Origin: Spirosoma sp. KCTC 42546
GTDB lineage: Bacteria > Bacteroidota > Bacteroidia > Cytophagales > Spirosomataceae
Direction of reading: 5' to 3'
Assembly: GCF_006965485.1 (NCBI RefSeq)
Contig: NZ_CP041360.1
Span: 7,110,501-7,174,500, forward strand
DNA length: 64,000 nt
Part shown: piece after piece, positions 1 through 11,655 of the stretch
Position numbering within the stretch: position 1 is the stretch's first letter
Layout of the letters: every line of letters starts with the position of its first letter
Notes under the pieces: model-generated
Databases searched by the model: none
What the model saw: the letters and a program-made list of their open reading frames with translations, nothing else
Told to the model about the DNA's origin: nothing
Position numbers and translations under genes: made by a program

Positions 1-138
1 TGAACGCATTTTATCAGTCATTCTAATAATTAGTCATTCATAGCCATGTATGGTCATTAGTCGTCATTTATTGTGCAAACAGGACGTAACAACAAATGAC
101 AACGAATGCCTAGCAAATGACAACAAATGACAACTACT
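1..138 (+). promoter_or_regulatory. nusG upstream region with repeated GTCATT and AAATGACAAC motifs
   Basis: No gene can be supported here; secE would be expected just upstream but cannot be identified. The hexamer GTCATT recurs several times in the first 70 bases. AAATGACAAC then occurs at 94-103, 115-124 and 125-134. GTCATTT at 63-69 is the reverse complement of AAATGAC, so the leader RNA could fold with the start-codon region. Each AAATGACAAC copy contains an ATG, and the last supplies the ATG at 127. A regulatory role is inference. Confidence 0.35.
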
Positions 139-699
139 ATGAGCGGCATACAATGGTACGTCATTCGGGCGGTGTCGGGTCAGGAGAAGAAAATCAAATC
201 CTACCTCGACAATGAGATTATCCGGCAGAAGTTGGACGAAGTAATTCCGCAGGTATTGATTCCGGCGGAGAAGGTGTACGAAATGCGTAACGGCAAGAAG
301 CGCGTTCGGGAAAAATCATTTTTTCCTGGTTACATTCTTATTTCGGCTGATTTGGGTAATAACCGAGCACTCGACATGATTTTGAATATGCCGGGCGTAT
401 TGGGTTTTCTAGGGAACGCGCAAGTTGGAACAACCTCGAAAGTACCCGTTCCACTACGTCAAGCTGAAGTGAATCGGATTTTAGGTAAAGTTGACGAAGA
501 AGCGCAGGAAGTTGCTGCCCCAACCGTAGGTTATCTGAAAGGTGAAAATGTAAAAGTTGTTGATGGTCCATTTGGTGGATTTATCGGCACTGTAGAAGAA
601 GTATTCGACGACCGGAAAAAATTGAACGTCGTTGTTAAAATATTTGGCCGGAACACTCCGGTAGAACTCAGTTACGCACAAGTAGAAAAGGAAAGCTAG
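139..699 (+). CDS. nusG: Transcription termination/antitermination factor NusG
   Basis: NusG binds the RNA polymerase clamp, affects pausing and Rho-dependent termination, and can couple transcription to translation. The product starts MSGIQWYVIRAVSGQEKK, the usual beginning of the NGN domain. It contains FFPGYILI and a C-terminal KOW segment around GPFGGFIGTVEEV. The ATG at 127 would add only MTTT, encoded by a repeated upstream motif, so the ATG at 139 is preferred. Length (186 residues) is normal. It is followed by L11 and L1, the standard nusG-rplKAJL-rpoBC order, and shares their strand. Confidence 0.95.
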   Translation: MSGIQWYVIRAVSGQEKKIKSYLDNEIIRQKLDEVIPQVLIPAEKVYEMRNGKKRVREKSFFPGYILISADLGNNRALDMILNMPGVLGFLGNAQVGTTSKVPVPLRQAEVNRILGKVDEEAQEVAAPTVGYLKGENVKVVDGPFGGFIGTVEEVFDDRKKLNVVVKIFGRNTPVELSYAQVEKES

Positions 700-723
700 T
701 CGCAAGATTAGTTCTCCGTGGCC

Positions 724-810
724 TGGCATCCTATGCTTCCCTCAGAGGATGGCCAACCAAAACAAGTTGATTAACTGCTCAAGGCGTGCGGATTGGTTAT
801 GTGACTAACC
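724..810 (+). promoter_or_regulatory. rplK leader with two stem-loops
   Basis: The 153-base gap between nusG and rplK can form two hairpins. One pairs TGGCATCCT (724-732) with AGGATGGCCA (746-755), nine pairs with one bulged G. The other pairs GGTTA (795-799) with TAACC (806-810). In many bacteria L1 represses its operon through a leader upstream of rplK. This position fits such a role, but I could not match the known L1 consensus. Confidence 0.3.
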
Positions 811-852
811 GGTAGGAAACCAACAGCAGAAGATCGTAACTCAATTACCACA

Positions 853-1296
853 ATGGCAAAAGAAGTAGGTGGCTACGTTAAGCTGCAAGTCAAAGGCGGG
901 CAAGCCAACCCCTCACCTCCGATTGGTCCGGCGCTGGGTTCCAAGGGTTTAAATATCATGGAATTCTGCAAGCAATTCAACGGCCGGACACAGGATAAAA
1001 TGGGTACGGTATTGCCAGTTTTGATTACGTATTATAAGGATAAGTCCTTTGATTTCGTCATCAAAACTCCGCCCGCACCGATTCTGCTGATGGAAGCAGC
1101 TAAGCTGAAAGGCGGCTCTGCTCAACCAAACCGCAAAAAAGTCGGCTCAGTGACATGGGATCAGGTTCGGACAATCGCGGAAACGAAGATGCCAGACCTG
1201 AACGCGTTCACAATTGAATCGGCTATGAAGCAGGTGGCCGGTACGGCCCGCAGCATGGGAATCACGGTGACGGGTACAGCGCCCTTCGAGAACTAA
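853..1296 (+). CDS. rplK: 50S ribosomal protein L11
   Basis: L11 binds the GTPase-associated region of 23S rRNA and forms the base of the ribosomal stalk. The 147-residue product has the L11 N-terminal signature [20 protein letters not shown], the proline-rich hinge KTPPAPILL near residues 75-83, and a C-terminal RNA-binding domain ending [14 protein letters not shown]. Length is typical. rplA follows 26 bases downstream, so co-transcription is likely. Confidence 0.97.
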   Translation: MAKEVGGYVKLQVKGGQANPSPPIGPALGSKGLNIMEFCKQFNGRTQDKMGTVLPVLITYYKDKSFDFVIKTPPAPILLMEAAKLKGGSAQPNRKKVGSVTWDQVRTIAETKMPDLNAFTIESAMKQVAGTARSMGITVTGTAPFEN

Positions 1297-1322
1297 ACAG
1301 ACTTGCCGAAGCAAACACACAA

Positions 1323-2021
1323 ATGGCTAAGTTAACGAAAAAACAAAAGGAAGCCCAGTCGAAGTACGATGCTGCCAAAGAATACTCGCTCCACCAGGCA
1401 GCTGAGATTCTGAAGGAGATTTCGTACACCAAATTCGATGCTTCCGTCGATATTGACGTTCGGTTAGGCGTTGATCCGCGTAAAGCCGACCAGATGGTTC
1501 GTGGCGTTGCTACGTTGCCACATGGTACGGGTAAAACGGTTCGCGTTCTGGTGCTCTGCACCCCGGACAAGGAGAACGAAGCGAAAGAAGCAGGTGCTGA
1601 TTTCGTGGGTCTGGACGAATACATTCAGAAAATCGAACAAGGCTGGACGGACATCGACGTGATTATCACGATGCCGAACGTTATGGCTAAAGTTGGTCGT
1701 CTGGGTAAAGTCCTAGGGCCACGCGGTCTGATGCCAAATCCTAAATCGGGTACAGTAACACCTGACGTAGCGAAAGCAGTTCGCGAGGTGAAAGCCGGTA
1801 AAATTGACTTTAAAGTTGATAAACAGGGAGCTATTCACACCAGTATTGGTAAAGTATCGTTTACGCCAGAAAAACTGGCCGAAAACGCGCAGGAAATCAT
1901 TTCAACACTGCTTCGCCTGAAGCCATCTTCGGCTAAAGGAACGTATGTGAAAACGATTAACCTGTCGAGCACAATGAGTCCGGGAGTAACGATTGATAAA
2001 GGCACAGTAGCCGGTATTTAA
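1323..2021 (+). CDS. rplA: 50S ribosomal protein L1
   Basis: L1 forms the mobile stalk at the ribosomal E site and in many bacteria represses its own operon by binding mRNA. The 232-residue product has family motifs [29 protein letters not shown] and the C-terminal [18 protein letters not shown]. The stop codon is three bases before the rplJ start, which suggests translational coupling. Confidence 0.97.
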   Translation: MAKLTKKQKEAQSKYDAAKEYSLHQAAEILKEISYTKFDASVDIDVRLGVDPRKADQMVRGVATLPHGTGKTVRVLVLCTPDKENEAKEAGADFVGLDEYIQKIEQGWTDIDVIITMPNVMAKVGRLGKVLGPRGLMPNPKSGTVTPDVAKAVREVKAGKIDFKVDKQGAIHTSIGKVSFTPEKLAENAQEIISTLLRLKPSSAKGTYVKTINLSSTMSPGVTIDKGTVAGI

Positions 2022-2024
2022 GCC

Positions 2025-2558
2025 ATGAAGCGCGAGGACAAAGGAGCAATTATTGAGGAATTAGCTGGAAAGTTCCAGACTATTCCCTTCTTCTACATCA
2101 CGGAAGCCAATGGCATGACGGTTGCTGAAACCAACAATCTCCGTCGGATGTGTTTTGACCGGGGCATCGAGTACAAAGTGGTGAAGAATTCGTTCATCAA
2201 AAAGGCACTCGAACCCCTCGATACGGATTTTACGCCGTTCAACGATACGGTGCTGCATGGTCAGTCGGCGGTGATGTTTCACCCCAGCAATGGCAAAGCA
2301 CCAGCACAGCTTATTAAGGAGTTCCGTAAAACGAGCAAAAAGCTGGAATTGAAGGCTGCTTCAATTGATTATAGCCTATTTATTGGTGCTGACCAACTCG
2401 ATACGCTCATCGCACTGAAGAGCAAAGAAGAGTTGATTGGCGAAATCATCGGTCTGCTGCAATCACCTGCCAAAAACGTCATCTCGGCGTTGCAAAGTGG
2501 TGGCAACAAATTGGCCGGTATCCTCAAAACGCTGTCGGAGCGCGAGGAAGCAGCTTAA
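2025..2558 (+). CDS. rplJ: 50S ribosomal protein L10
   Basis: L10 anchors L7/L12 dimers to the ribosome through its C-terminal helix. The 177-residue product starts MKREDKGAIIEELAGKFQ, has the N-terminal globular motif YKVVKNSFIKKALE, and ends in a charged helical tail (LAGILKTLSEREEAA) of the type that binds L7/L12. It begins three bases after rplA, leaving no room for a separate L10 leader, and is followed 58 bases later by rplL. Confidence 0.96.
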   Translation: MKREDKGAIIEELAGKFQTIPFFYITEANGMTVAETNNLRRMCFDRGIEYKVVKNSFIKKALEPLDTDFTPFNDTVLHGQSAVMFHPSNGKAPAQLIKEFRKTSKKLELKAASIDYSLFIGADQLDTLIALKSKEELIGEIIGLLQSPAKNVISALQSGGNKLAGILKTLSEREEAA

Positions 2559-2616
2559 TTTTTCCGACACCAAGTTTTTCAATATTGTATCACAATCAAA
2601 TTAAGAAAATACTACA

Positions 2617-3000
2617 ATGGCAGATTTGAAAGCGTTCGCGGAGCAGCTTGTAAGCCTGACAGTTAAAGAAGTTAACGAGCTAGCTACTATCCTGAAGGAT
2701 GAGTATGGCATCGAACCAGCTGCTGCTGCTCCCGTAATGGTAGCCGGTGGCGCAGGTGCAGGTGATGCTGCTCCAGCTGTAGCTGAGAAGACATCGTTCG
2801 ACGTCATTCTGAAGTCGGCTGGTGCTGCTAAACTAGCTGTCGTAAAATTAGTTAAAGACCTGACTGGTCTTGGTCTGAAAGAAGCCAAAGAATTGGTTGA
2901 CACAGCTCCAAAACCAGTAAAAGAAGGCGTTGCTAAAGACGAAGCAGAAGCACTGCGGAAACAACTTGAAGAAGCTGGTGCTGAAGTAGAAGTTAAGTAA
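2617..3000 (+). CDS. rplL: 50S ribosomal protein L7/L12
   Basis: L7/L12 forms the flexible stalk dimers that recruit translation GTPases. The 127-residue acidic product has an N-terminal dimerisation segment (residues 1-34, ending [10 protein letters not shown]), an Ala/Gly-rich hinge at about 36-55, and a C-terminal domain with [20 protein letters not shown]. An attenuator-like hairpin separates it from rpoB, as is common between these two genes. Confidence 0.97.
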   Translation: MADLKAFAEQLVSLTVKEVNELATILKDEYGIEPAAAAPVMVAGGAGAGDAAPAVAEKTSFDVILKSAGAAKLAVVKLVKDLTGLGLKEAKELVDTAPKPVKEGVAKDEAEALRKQLEEAGAEVEVK

Positions 3001-3032
3001 GCAGATAGCTCTCTCGCATATCGCTCCAGGCA

Positions 3033-3062
3033 GGGGAGGCCAGACCAACGTCTGGTCTTTTC
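3033..3062 (+). terminator. Attenuator-like hairpin between rplL and rpoB
   Basis: CCAGAC (3040-3045) pairs perfectly with GTCTGG (3050-3055) across a CAAC loop. The stem extends outward with a further G/A-rich to T/C-rich match (3033-3039 with 3056-3062), and the downstream arm is T-rich. The position suits partial termination that would lower rpoBC expression relative to the ribosomal proteins. That function is inferred from other bacteria. Confidence 0.6.
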
Positions 3063-3188
3063 CTGTTTGGAGACTTTTTGTCTAAGCTCTTGCAAAAGAC
3101 AAACTTATTTTTATTGCTATATGTTCTTTATTTACGCTCCTTGGGTTGGGTGACACCTGGAGTCTGAATACCGCTTAGTTCGAGTGCC

Positions 3189-6100
3189 GTGGCAAATCTT
3201 CGCAACGCACTCATTGAGAATCGGTTACGCACTAAACGAAGCACAATCTTGGCGACAAACGCGAAAATCAGTACGCGCAAAAATTTTGCGACGATTCAGC
3301 CAGTGATTGGATACCCAGACTTTCTGGACATCCAAGTAAAATCCTTCAAAGATTTTTTCCAGCTTGACACGCCCTCCAACCAACGGTCGGAAGAAGGTTT
3401 GTTCAAAGTTTTTCAGGAAAATTTCCCCATTTCTGACTCCCGTGAGAATTTCAAACTGGAGTTCATCGATTACTCTGTCGATCCGCCGAAATATTCGGTC
3501 GATGAGTCGATCGACCGGGGCCTGACCTATTCGGTGCCTCTAAAAGCCAAACTGCGCCTATCGAACAATGATCCCGACAACGAGGACTTTGAAACGATTG
3601 AGCAGGAGGTATTTTTGGGTAACATTCCGTATATGACCGAGAAAGGCTCGTTTGTCATTAACGGAGCAGAACGGGTCATTGTTTCCCAGTTGCACCGTTC
3701 GCCGGGCGTGTTCTTTTCAATGAGCAAGCACACGAATGGTACTAAACTTTATTCGGCACGGATTATTCCGTTCAAAGGCTCATGGATTGAGTTTTCGACG
3801 GACGTAAACAATGTCATGTATGCGTACATCGACCGGAAGAAGAAATTCCCGGTAACGACGCTATTACGTGCCATTGGCTTCGGTTCGGATAAAGACATTC
3901 TGGACCTGTTCGGCCTGTCGGAAGAAGTTCCTGCAACGCCTGCTAACCTGAAGAAGGCCATTGGCCGTCGGTTAGCGGCTCGGGTACTGCGCACGTGGAC
4001 GGAAGACTTTGTGGATGAGGATACGGGCGAAGTAGTTTCCATCAGCCGGAACGAGGTGCTCCTGGAGCGCGATTCGGCCATCTCGGCAGATGATATTGAT
4101 GTAATTACGGAATCGGGTCAGAAATCGGTCATCCTGCATAAGGAAGACATGAACATGGCCGATTACAACATTATTTATAACACGCTGCAGAAAGATAGCT
4201 CTAACTCTGAAAAAGAGGCTGTAGAGCAAATCTATCGGCAGCTTCGGAACGCCGACGCGCCCGATGAACAAACAGCCCGCGAAATTATTCAGAGTCTGTT
4301 TTTCTCGGACAAACGCTACGACCTTGGCGACGTAGGCCGTTACCGGATCAACAAAAAACTAGGTCTCGACATTTCGTCAGAAATGAAGGTATTAACCACA
4401 GAAGATATTGTGTCTATTGTGAAGTACCTGATTGGTCTGATTAACTCGAAGGCCGTTGTCGATGATATTGACCACCTGAGTAACCGACGCGTTCGGACAG
4501 TAGGTGAGCAGTTATATGCGCAATTTGGGGTCGGCCTGGCCCGTATGGCGCGGACAATTAAAGAACGGATGAACGTCCGGGACAACGAGGATTTCAAACC
4601 TGTTGACCTGATCAACGCCCGGACTTTATCGTCAGTTATCAACTCGTTCTTCGGTACGAACCAATTATCGCAGTTTATGGACCAAACGAACCCATTAGCC
4701 GAGGTGACGCACAAGCGTCGTATGTCGGCTCTTGGACCCGGTGGTCTGTCGCGTGAACGGGCTGGTTTTGAGGTTCGTGACGTTCACTATACGCACTACG
4801 GTCGTCTGTGTACGATTGAAACGCCTGAAGGTCCAAACATCGGTCTGATTTCATCATTGTGTGTCTATGCTAAAATCAATAGCATGGGCTTCATCGAAAC
4901 CCCTTACCGTATTATCGAAAACGGGAAGGTATCGATGGATAAGCCAGTGATGTACCTGACGGCCGAAGAAGAAGATACCCACTACATCGCGCAGGCTAAC
5001 GCAGGCGTTGATAAAAAAGGGAACTTCCAGGTTGATCGTCTGAAAGCCCGTTTTGAAGGTGACTTCCCAATGGCAGAACCAGCGAACGTTACCTTCATGG
5101 ACATTGCCCCGAACCAAATTGTATCGGTGGCGGCTTCCATGATTCCGTTCCTTGAGCATGATGATGCTAACCGTGCCCTGATGGGCTCGAACATGCAACG
5201 TCAGGCAGTGCCATTGCTCCGTCCCGAAGCACCAATTGTAGGTACAGGTCTGGAAGGACGTGTGGCTGTTGACTCACGGACGCTGGTAATTGCCGAGGCT
5301 GATGGCGTAATCGAGTTTGTTGATTCGACAAAAATTGTTGTTAAGTATAATCTTGACGATGATCAGCTAGCGACAACATTCGACGAAGACCGAAAAACGT
5401 ACAAACTCATCAAATTCCGCCGGACTAACCAGGATACGTGCATCAATATTAAGCCAACTGTGCTGAAAGGCCAGAAGGTGAAAAAAGGCGATGTATTGTG
5501 TGAAGGGTATGCAACCCAGGCGGGTGAGTTGGCACTTGGCCGGAACATGAAAGTTGCTTTCATGCCCTGGCAGGGGTACAACTTTGAGGATGCTATCGTG
5601 ATTTCGGAGCGGGTCGTTCGTGAAGATATCTTCACCTCGATTCACATTGAAGAGTTTGAACTGGAAGTTCGTGATACGAAACGGGGCGAAGAGGAATTAA
5701 CCTCCGAAATTCCAAACGTATCGGAAGAAACAGTTCGTAACCTCGACGAAAACGGTATCGTTCGTGTGGGTACGGAAGTAAAAGAAGGTGACATTCTGAT
5801 TGGTAAGATTACGCCGAAAGGTGAAAGTGATCCAACACCAGAAGAAAAACTTCTCCGTGCTATCTTCGGTGATAAAGCCGGTGACGTGAAAGATGCGTCG
5901 AAGAAAGCACCACCGTCTCTGAAAGGTGTCGTTATCGATACCAAATTGTTTGCCCGTCCGGCCAAAGAAGATCGGGGTAAGCACAAAGATGAGGTGAAAG
6001 CTTTAATGAAGAAATACAGCCGTGAACTGAATGACTTCCGGGCACGCATGATTGAAAAAATCGTGCCATTGCTCGATGGGAAAACCAGCGCGGGTGTTAA

Positions 6101-7118
6101 GCATAAGTTCGGCGATGAGATCGTTAGCAAAGGGGTGAAGTTCAACCGGAAGAATATTACGGATAACCTCTTCCCAGATAAAAACGCTTATCGCGACGAA
6201 AGCAGCTATGCTGTTCCGGAAGAGGCTAACCTCTTGTCGGATATGAATCTGAACGACTGGACAGAAGATCCTAAGTTGAACGAGATGGTTGTTGCTTTAG
6301 TGAAAAACTACAACAACCGCCGGAGTGAAATTACGGGACGGTTCAAACGCGAACGGTTCACGCTTGAAGTTGGTGACGAACTCCCAGCAGGTATTGTGAA
6401 ACTGGCTAAAGTATATATCGCCAAGAAGCGTAAGCTGAAAGTGGGGGATAAGATGGCTGGTCGTCACGGTAACAAAGGGGTTGTTGCCCGGATCGTTCGT
6501 GATGAAGACATGCCGTTCCTCGAAGATGGAACGAAAGTGGACATCGTATTGAACCCGCTTGGCGTACCTTCCCGGATGAACATCGGTCAGATTTATGAAA
6601 CGGTACTGGCCTGGGCTGGTCAGAAACTAGATCGCAAGTATGCAACACCGATTTTCGATGGAGCAACGGAGCAACAAGTAGCCGACGAGTTGGACGAAGC
6701 AGGTTTGCCATCGTTCGGCCGGACGTACCTTTACAATGGTCTGACGGGCGACCGTTTCGATCAGCCAGTAACGGTCGGTATTATTTACATGCTCAAACTT
6801 GGCCACTTAGTAGACGATAAAATGCACGCCCGTTCGATTGGACCCTACTCGCTCATTACGCAGCAGCCGCTGGGTGGTAAAGCGCAGTTTGGTGGTCAGC
6901 GGTTCGGTGAGATGGAAGTATGGGCATTGGAAGCCTTCGGTGCTTCGAACATCCTGCAGGAAATTCTGACCGTGAAATCCGATGACGTAGTCGGTCGTGC
7001 GAAGGCATATGAGGCTATCGTAAAAGGTGAGAACCTGCCGAAGCCAAATATTCCTGAGTCGTTCAACGTACTCGTTCACGAGTTACGTGGTCTTGCACTT
7101 GAAATTACATTAGAGTAA
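3189..7118 (+). CDS. rpoB: DNA-directed RNA polymerase beta subunit
   Basis: The beta subunit forms one side of the RNA polymerase catalytic cleft. The 1309-residue product shows [16 protein letters not shown] in the lobe, the rifampicin region with [13 protein letters not shown] and [14 protein letters not shown] at about 490-525, [28 protein letters not shown], and [12 protein letters not shown] near residue 1088. The C terminus has [13 protein letters not shown]. The predicted start is a GTG at 3189; there is no in-frame ATG before the conserved [15 protein letters not shown] segment, so the exact start is less certain than the gene. The rifampicin-region sequence looks like wild type by eye. 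Confidence 0.97.
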   Translation: MANLRNALIENRLRTKRSTILATNAKISTRKNFATIQPVIGYPDFLDIQVKSFKDFFQLDTPSNQRSEEGLFKVFQENFPISDSRENFKLEFIDYSVDPPKYSVDESIDRGLTYSVPLKAKLRLSNNDPDNEDFETIEQEVFLGNIPYMTEKGSFVINGAERVIVSQLHRSPGVFFSMSKHTNGTKLYSARIIPFKGSWIEFSTDVNNVMYAYIDRKKKFPVTTLLRAIGFGSDKDILDLFGLSEEVPATPANLKKAIGRRLAARVLRTWTEDFVDEDTGEVVSISRNEVLLERDSAISADDIDVITESGQKSVILHKEDMNMADYNIIYNTLQKDSSNSEKEAVEQIYRQLRNADAPDEQTAREIIQSLFFSDKRYDLGDVGRYRINKKLGLDISSEMKVLTTEDIVSIVKYLIGLINSKAVVDDIDHLSNRRVRTVGEQLYAQFGVGLARMARTIKERMNVRDNEDFKPVDLINARTLSSVINSFFGTNQLSQFMDQTNPLAEVTHKRRMSALGPGGLSRERAGFEVRDVHYTHYGRLCTIETPEGPNIGLISSLCVYAKINSMGFIETPYRIIENGKVSMDKPVMYLTAEEEDTHYIAQANAGVDKKGNFQVDRLKARFEGDFPMAEPANVTFMDIAPNQIVSVAASMIPFLEHDDANRALMGSNMQRQAVPLLRPEAPIVGTGLEGRVAVDSRTLVIAEADGVIEFVDSTKIVVKYNLDDDQLATTFDEDRKTYKLIKFRRTNQDTCINIKPTVLKGQKVKKGDVLCEGYATQAGELALGRNMKVAFMPWQGYNFEDAIVISERVVREDIFTSIHIEEFELEVRDTKRGEEELTSEIPNVSEETVRNLDENGIVRVGTEVKEGDILIGKITPKGESDPTPEEKLLRAIFGDKAGDVKDASKKAPPSLKGVVIDTKLFARPAKEDRGKHKDEVKALMKKYSRELNDFRARMIEKIVPLLDGKTSAGVKHKFGDEIVSKGVKFNRKNITDNLFPDKNAYRDESSYAVPEEANLLSDMNLNDWTEDPKLNEMVVALVKNYNNRRSEITGRFKRERFTLEVGDELPAGIVKLAKVYIAKKRKLKVGDKMAGRHGNKGVVARIVRDEDMPFLEDGTKVDIVLNPLGVPSRMNIGQIYETVLAWAGQKLDRKYATPIFDGATEQQVADELDEAGLPSFGRTYLYNGLTGDRFDQPVTVGIIYMLKLGHLVDDKMHARSIGPYSLITQQPLGGKAQFGGQRFGEMEVWALEAFGASNILQEILTVKSDDVVGRAKAYEAIVKGENLPKPNIPESFNVLVHELRGLALEITLE

Positions 7119-7205
7119 GGAGAAGGGAGGAAGGGGAGAAAGGAGGAAGGGGTCAAAAAACTCACTTTCCCTTCCTCCCTCTCCTCCCTCCTCCCTTTTC
7201 TCCTT
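7117..7205 (+). repeat. Polypurine/polypyrimidine hairpin between rpoB and rpoC
   Basis: Most of the short rpoB-rpoC spacer is an imperfect inverted repeat. A purine-only arm (7117-7152, beginning AAGGAGAA) overlaps the rpoB stop. The loop begins GTCAAAAAACT. A pyrimidine-only arm ends TTCTCCTT at 7205. The ends pair perfectly and AGGAAGGG/CCCTTCCT closes the loop. It resembles the three 9-nt-unit hairpins at 46876, 50602 and 51514 in being a purine arm, GTCA-starting loop and pyrimidine arm immediately after a stop codon. Confidence 0.75.
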
Positions 7206-7223
7206 AAATTAAACCTCCAACCA

Positions 7224-10200
7224 ATGTCGTTCAAAAAGAACAAGAAACTCAACAGCGACTTTGCCACTGTGACGATCAGTCTGGCATCGCCGGAGTCTAT
7301 TTTGGAGAGTTCCTACGGCGAAGTAACACAGCCGGAGACGATCAATTACCGGACTTATAAACCCGAGATGGGCGGCTTGTTCTGCGAGCGCATTTTCGGG
7401 CCTGTTAAGGACTGGGAATGTCATTGCGGTAAATACAAGCGGATTCGCTATAAAGGCATTATCTGTGACCGTTGTGGCGTAGAAGTAACCGAGAAAAAGG
7501 TTCGCCGGGAGCGTATGGGCCACATCGAACTGGTGGTGCCTGTTGCGCATATCTGGTACTTCCGCAGTTTGCCTAACAAAATTGGGTATCTGTTGGGCCT
7601 TTCGACCAAAAAACTCGACCAAGTTATCTACTACGAACGCTACGTAGTTGTACAACCCGGTGTTAAAGCCGAAGACGGTATCAATCAACTCGACTTCTTG
7701 ACGGAGGACGAGTATCTTGACATTATTGACAAACTGCCGAGCAGCAACCAACACCTCGACGATAAAGATCCAAACAAATTCATCGCCAAAATGGGCGCTG
7801 AAGCGTTGGAGATGTTATTGTCTCGGGTGGAGTTAGATGAGTTATCATACTCATTGCGCCACGCTGCTGCCACAGATACGTCGCAACAACGGAAAGCGGA
7901 AGCGCTGAAACGATTGAAAGTCGTTGAAGCATTCCGGGAAGCCAATGGCCGCATTGAAAACCGTCCAGAATGGATGGTGATCAAAATGGTTCCGGTTATT
8001 CCACCCGAATTGCGCCCACTCGTCCCCTTGGATGGTGGCCGGTTCGCTACGTCCGATTTGAATGACCTGTATCGTCGGGTTATCATCCGGAACAACCGTC
8101 TGAAGCGTCTTATCGAAATCAAAGCTCCCGAAGTAATTCTCCGTAACGAAAAACGGATGTTGCAGGAAGCTGTCGATTCGCTGTTCGACAACTCCCGTAA
8201 GGTGAACGCCGTTCGTTCGGAAGGTAACCGTGCACTGAAGTCGTTGTCCGACATGCTGAAAGGTAAGCAAGGTCGTTTCCGGCAGAACCTGCTCGGTAAG
8301 CGTGTCGACTATTCAGGTCGTTCGGTTATCGTGGTTGGTCCTGAATTGAAATTGCACGAGTGTGGTTTGCCCAAAGACATGGCGGCTGAATTGTTCAAGC
8401 CGTTTGTTATTCGGAAACTGATTGAGCGCGGTATCGTAAAAACGGTGAAATCGGCGAAGAAAATCGTTGACCGAAAAGATCCTGTTATCTGGGATATTCT
8501 GGAAAACGTATTGAAAGGCCACCCTGTTCTGCTGAACCGGGCTCCAACGCTTCACCGCTTAGGTATTCAGGCGTTCCAGCCGAAACTGATCGAAGGTAAG
8601 GCAATTCAGTTGCACCCTCTCGTTTGTACCGCCTTCAACGCTGACTTTGACGGTGACCAGATGGCCGTTCACGTGCCACTGGGCCAGGAAGCTGTCCTTG
8701 AAGCGTCTCTGCTGATGCTGGCGTCGCACAATATCCTGAACCCTGCCAACGGTGCGCCAATTACGGTACCATCGCAGGACATGGTATTAGGTCTGTATTA
8801 TGTGACCAAAGGTCGCAAGAGCATTCCTGAGTACCCTATTGCGGGTGAAGGCATGACGTTCTACGGTACCGAAGAAGTAATTATCGGTATCAACGAAGGT
8901 AAAGTTTCTAAACACGCCAATATTAAGTGCCGGGTGAAAGTTCGGGACGAAAATGGCGATCTAGTTTGGAAAGTAATCGACACAGTAGCTGGTCGCTTGC
9001 TATTCAACCAGGCTGTACCTGAAGAAGTAGGTTATATCAATGAATTGTTGACGAAGAAAAAACTTCAGCAAATCATTGCGTTGATCTTCAAAATCTCGGG
9101 TGGTGCCCGGACAGCTCAGTTCCTTGACGAAATCAAAGAACTTGGGTTCCAGATGGCGTTCCGGGGTGGTCTGTCGATCGGTTTGAGCGACATCATGATT
9201 CCTGAAGCCAAACAGGGACTTGTTGACGAAGCAAAAGCTGAAGTACAGTCGGTTTGGGATAACTACCTGATGGGTCTGATTACGGAGAATGAACGTTACA
9301 ACCAGGTTATCGATATCTGGACGCGCGTAAACTCCCGTTTGACCGAGACGCTGATGAAGCAACTCGAAGCCGATCAGGGTGGTTTCAACTCAATTTATAT
9401 GATGATGCACTCGGGAGCCCGTGGTTCTCGCGAGCAGATTCGTCAGTTGGGCGGTATGCGGGGTCTGATGGCTAAACCACAGAAAAACCTGCAAGGCTCG
9501 GTTGGTGAGATCATCGAAAACCCGATTCTGTCGAACTTCAAAGAAGGTCTCGACGTATTGGAGTACTTCATCTCGACACACGGTGCCCGGAAAGGTCTGG
9601 CCGATACAGCTCTGAAAACAGCTGATGCTGGTTACCTAACCCGCCGTCTGCACGACGTAGCGCAGGATGTTATTATCAGTGAAGACGATTGCGGTACCTT
9701 ACGTGGTCTGCAAGTATCGGCCCTGAAAGATAACGAAGACATCGTTGAGCCACTGTCCGAACGGATTTTGGGTCGTACCACGGTACATGATATCTATGAT
9801 CCGCTTACGAAAGAGTTGATCGTTGCTTCGGGCGACATCGTAACAGAAGAAGTAGCTGCTCATATCGACGAAACCAGCATTGAAACGGTTGAAATCCGTT
9901 CGGTACTGACCTGTGAGTCGCGGCAGGGTGTTTGCGCTAAGTGTTATGGTCGTAACCTGGCATCAGGCCGCATGGTCGACATCGGTGAAGCTGTGGGTGT
10001 AATTGCTTCGCAGTCCATTGGTGAACCAGGTACCCAGTTAACGCTTCGTACCTTCCACGTGGGTGGTACAGCGTCGAACATTGCCGTTGATGCGTCGATC
10101 AAAGCGAAATTCGATGGATTGATCGAATTGGAAGAAATGCGGACGGTTCAGTCGGAAGACAGCGAAGGAAACCCACAAACGGTCGTAATGGGCCGCTCGG

Positions 10201-11573
10201 GTGAAGTTCGGATTGTCAATCCGGCAGATCGCAACGTAGTGCTGATTAGCAATAACGTTCCTTATGGTGCGTTCCTGCGGGTGAAAGATGGCGATATGGT
10301 GAAAAAAGGCGACGACATTTGCGCCTGGGATCCTTATAACGCCGTTATCCTGTCGGAATTAACCGGTACGTTGAGCTTCGACGCTATTGAAGACGGTATT
10401 ACCTACCGTGAAGAGTTCGATGAACAGACCGGCTTCCAGGAGAAGGTAATCATCGAAACTCGTGATAAAGCGAAGAACCCTGCTATCATCGTTCAGGGCA
10501 CAACGACATTGTCGCTACACTTGCCTGATAACGACGGTGGACCGCTCCAGAAGAGTTACAACTTACCTGTTGGCTCACGTCTGGTTGTGAAGGAAGGCCA
10601 GAAAATTAAAGCTGGTCAGCCACTGGCAAAAATTCCACGTAACGTTGGTAAAACGCGTGACATCACGGGTGGTCTGCCACGGGTAACGGAATTATTCGAA
10701 GCGCGTAACCCATCGAACCCAGCTGTAGTAAGCGAAATTGATGGTGTTGTTACGTATGGTACTATCAAACGGGGTAACCGTGAAATCTTCATTGAGTCGA
10801 AAGACGGTACGAAGAAGAAGTATCTGGTTCCCCTGTCGAAGTTCATCCTGGTACAAGACAATGACTTCGTTCGTGCTGGTGCGCCATTATCTGACGGTGC
10901 CATTACCCCAAGCGACATTCTGGCCATCAAAGGTCCAACTGCCGTTCAGGAGTATCTGGTAAATGAAATTCAGGAAGTTTACCGCCTGCAAGGGGTGAAA
11001 ATCAACGATAAGCACATCGAAGCCATCGTGCGTCAGATGATGCAGAAAGTTGAAATCATCGACTCGGGCGATACCAATTTCCTTGAAGGACAGGTTGTTG
11101 ATAAGTGGGCGTTCCGCGAAGAAAACGATAAAGTACTTGATGCCAAAGTGGTTATGGATGCTGGCGATTCGCCAAACTTCAAACCAGGTATGATTGTAAC
11201 GAGTCGTCAGTTGCGTGATGAGAACTCAAGTCTGAAACGTCGTGATATGGCCCTTGTGACCGTTCGCGATGCTATGGCTGCGGTTTCTCAACCAACGCTG
11301 ATGGGTATCACTCAATCATCGCTGGGTACTGATAGCTTTATCTCTGCGGCTTCCTTCCAGGAAACAACGAAGGTATTGAGTGAAGCCTCTATCCGCGGTA
11401 AGCGTGACGTATTGGACGGTCTGAAAGAGAACGTTATCGTGGGTCACCTGATTCCAGCCGGTACGGGTCTTCGTCGCTACCAAAGTGCCATTGTTGGTTC
11501 GAAAGAGGAACTGGAAACAGTTACCGAATCGCGCGAACAGTTTGCCCGCAGCAAGAAACGGGCGACGGTTTAA
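7224..11573 (+). CDS. rpoC: DNA-directed RNA polymerase beta' subunit
   Basis: Beta' carries the catalytic magnesium site and the clamp. The 1449-residue product has the N-terminal zinc ribbon CHCGKYKR...CDRCG near residues 66-85 and the absolutely conserved [12 protein letters not shown] near 471-482. The second zinc site uses Cys in DDCGTLRG near 822 and [11 protein letters not shown] near 896. The trigger-loop region reads [20 protein letters not shown] long beta'-insert region (about 940-1200) is present. The ATG at 7224 begins [18 protein letters not shown], a reasonable start. Confidence 0.97.
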   Translation: MSFKKNKKLNSDFATVTISLASPESILESSYGEVTQPETINYRTYKPEMGGLFCERIFGPVKDWECHCGKYKRIRYKGIICDRCGVEVTEKKVRRERMGHIELVVPVAHIWYFRSLPNKIGYLLGLSTKKLDQVIYYERYVVVQPGVKAEDGINQLDFLTEDEYLDIIDKLPSSNQHLDDKDPNKFIAKMGAEALEMLLSRVELDELSYSLRHAAATDTSQQRKAEALKRLKVVEAFREANGRIENRPEWMVIKMVPVIPPELRPLVPLDGGRFATSDLNDLYRRVIIRNNRLKRLIEIKAPEVILRNEKRMLQEAVDSLFDNSRKVNAVRSEGNRALKSLSDMLKGKQGRFRQNLLGKRVDYSGRSVIVVGPELKLHECGLPKDMAAELFKPFVIRKLIERGIVKTVKSAKKIVDRKDPVIWDILENVLKGHPVLLNRAPTLHRLGIQAFQPKLIEGKAIQLHPLVCTAFNADFDGDQMAVHVPLGQEAVLEASLLMLASHNILNPANGAPITVPSQDMVLGLYYVTKGRKSIPEYPIAGEGMTFYGTEEVIIGINEGKVSKHANIKCRVKVRDENGDLVWKVIDTVAGRLLFNQAVPEEVGYINELLTKKKLQQIIALIFKISGGARTAQFLDEIKELGFQMAFRGGLSIGLSDIMIPEAKQGLVDEAKAEVQSVWDNYLMGLITENERYNQVIDIWTRVNSRLTETLMKQLEADQGGFNSIYMMMHSGARGSREQIRQLGGMRGLMAKPQKNLQGSVGEIIENPILSNFKEGLDVLEYFISTHGARKGLADTALKTADAGYLTRRLHDVAQDVIISEDDCGTLRGLQVSALKDNEDIVEPLSERILGRTTVHDIYDPLTKELIVASGDIVTEEVAAHIDETSIETVEIRSVLTCESRQGVCAKCYGRNLASGRMVDIGEAVGVIASQSIGEPGTQLTLRTFHVGGTASNIAVDASIKAKFDGLIELEEMRTVQSEDSEGNPQTVVMGRSGEVRIVNPADRNVVLISNNVPYGAFLRVKDGDMVKKGDDICAWDPYNAVILSELTGTLSFDAIEDGITYREEFDEQTGFQEKVIIETRDKAKNPAIIVQGTTTLSLHLPDNDGGPLQKSYNLPVGSRLVVKEGQKIKAGQPLAKIPRNVGKTRDITGGLPRVTELFEARNPSNPAVVSEIDGVVTYGTIKRGNREIFIESKDGTKKKYLVPLSKFILVQDNDFVRAGAPLSDGAITPSDILAIKGPTAVQEYLVNEIQEVYRLQGVKINDKHIEAIVRQMMQKVEIIDSGDTNFLEGQVVDKWAFREENDKVLDAKVVMDAGDSPNFKPGMIVTSRQLRDENSSLKRRDMALVTVRDAMAAVSQPTLMGITQSSLGTDSFISAASFQETTKVLSEASIRGKRDVLDGLKENVIVGHLIPAGTGLRRYQSAIVGSKEELETVTESREQFARSKKRATV

Positions 11574-11592
11574 TCGTTGGCCTAGTCATACA

Positions 11593-11646
11593 ATACAAAC
11601 TAAAAATGCCCCGGTCAGAAATGACTGGGGCATTTTTAGTTTGTAT
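11593..11646. terminator. Bidirectional terminator between rpoC and mazF
   Basis: A long near-perfect hairpin pairs ATACAAACTAAAAATGCCCC with GGGGCATTTTTAGTTTGTAT around a GAAA-type loop. The A-rich and T-rich outer arms make it serviceable on both strands, which fits the convergence of rpoC and the toxin gene. Confidence 0.9.
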
Positions 11647-11655
11647 GAATTATCT

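Noticed and set aside
1..126. Possible end of secE before nusG
   Set aside because: The window starts too late to see a SecE membrane segment, and no frame reaching the edge is convincing.
5642..6145. 167-codon antisense frame inside rpoB
   Set aside because: Lies inside a highly conserved essential gene, and the Ser-rich translation is typical of an antisense shadow.
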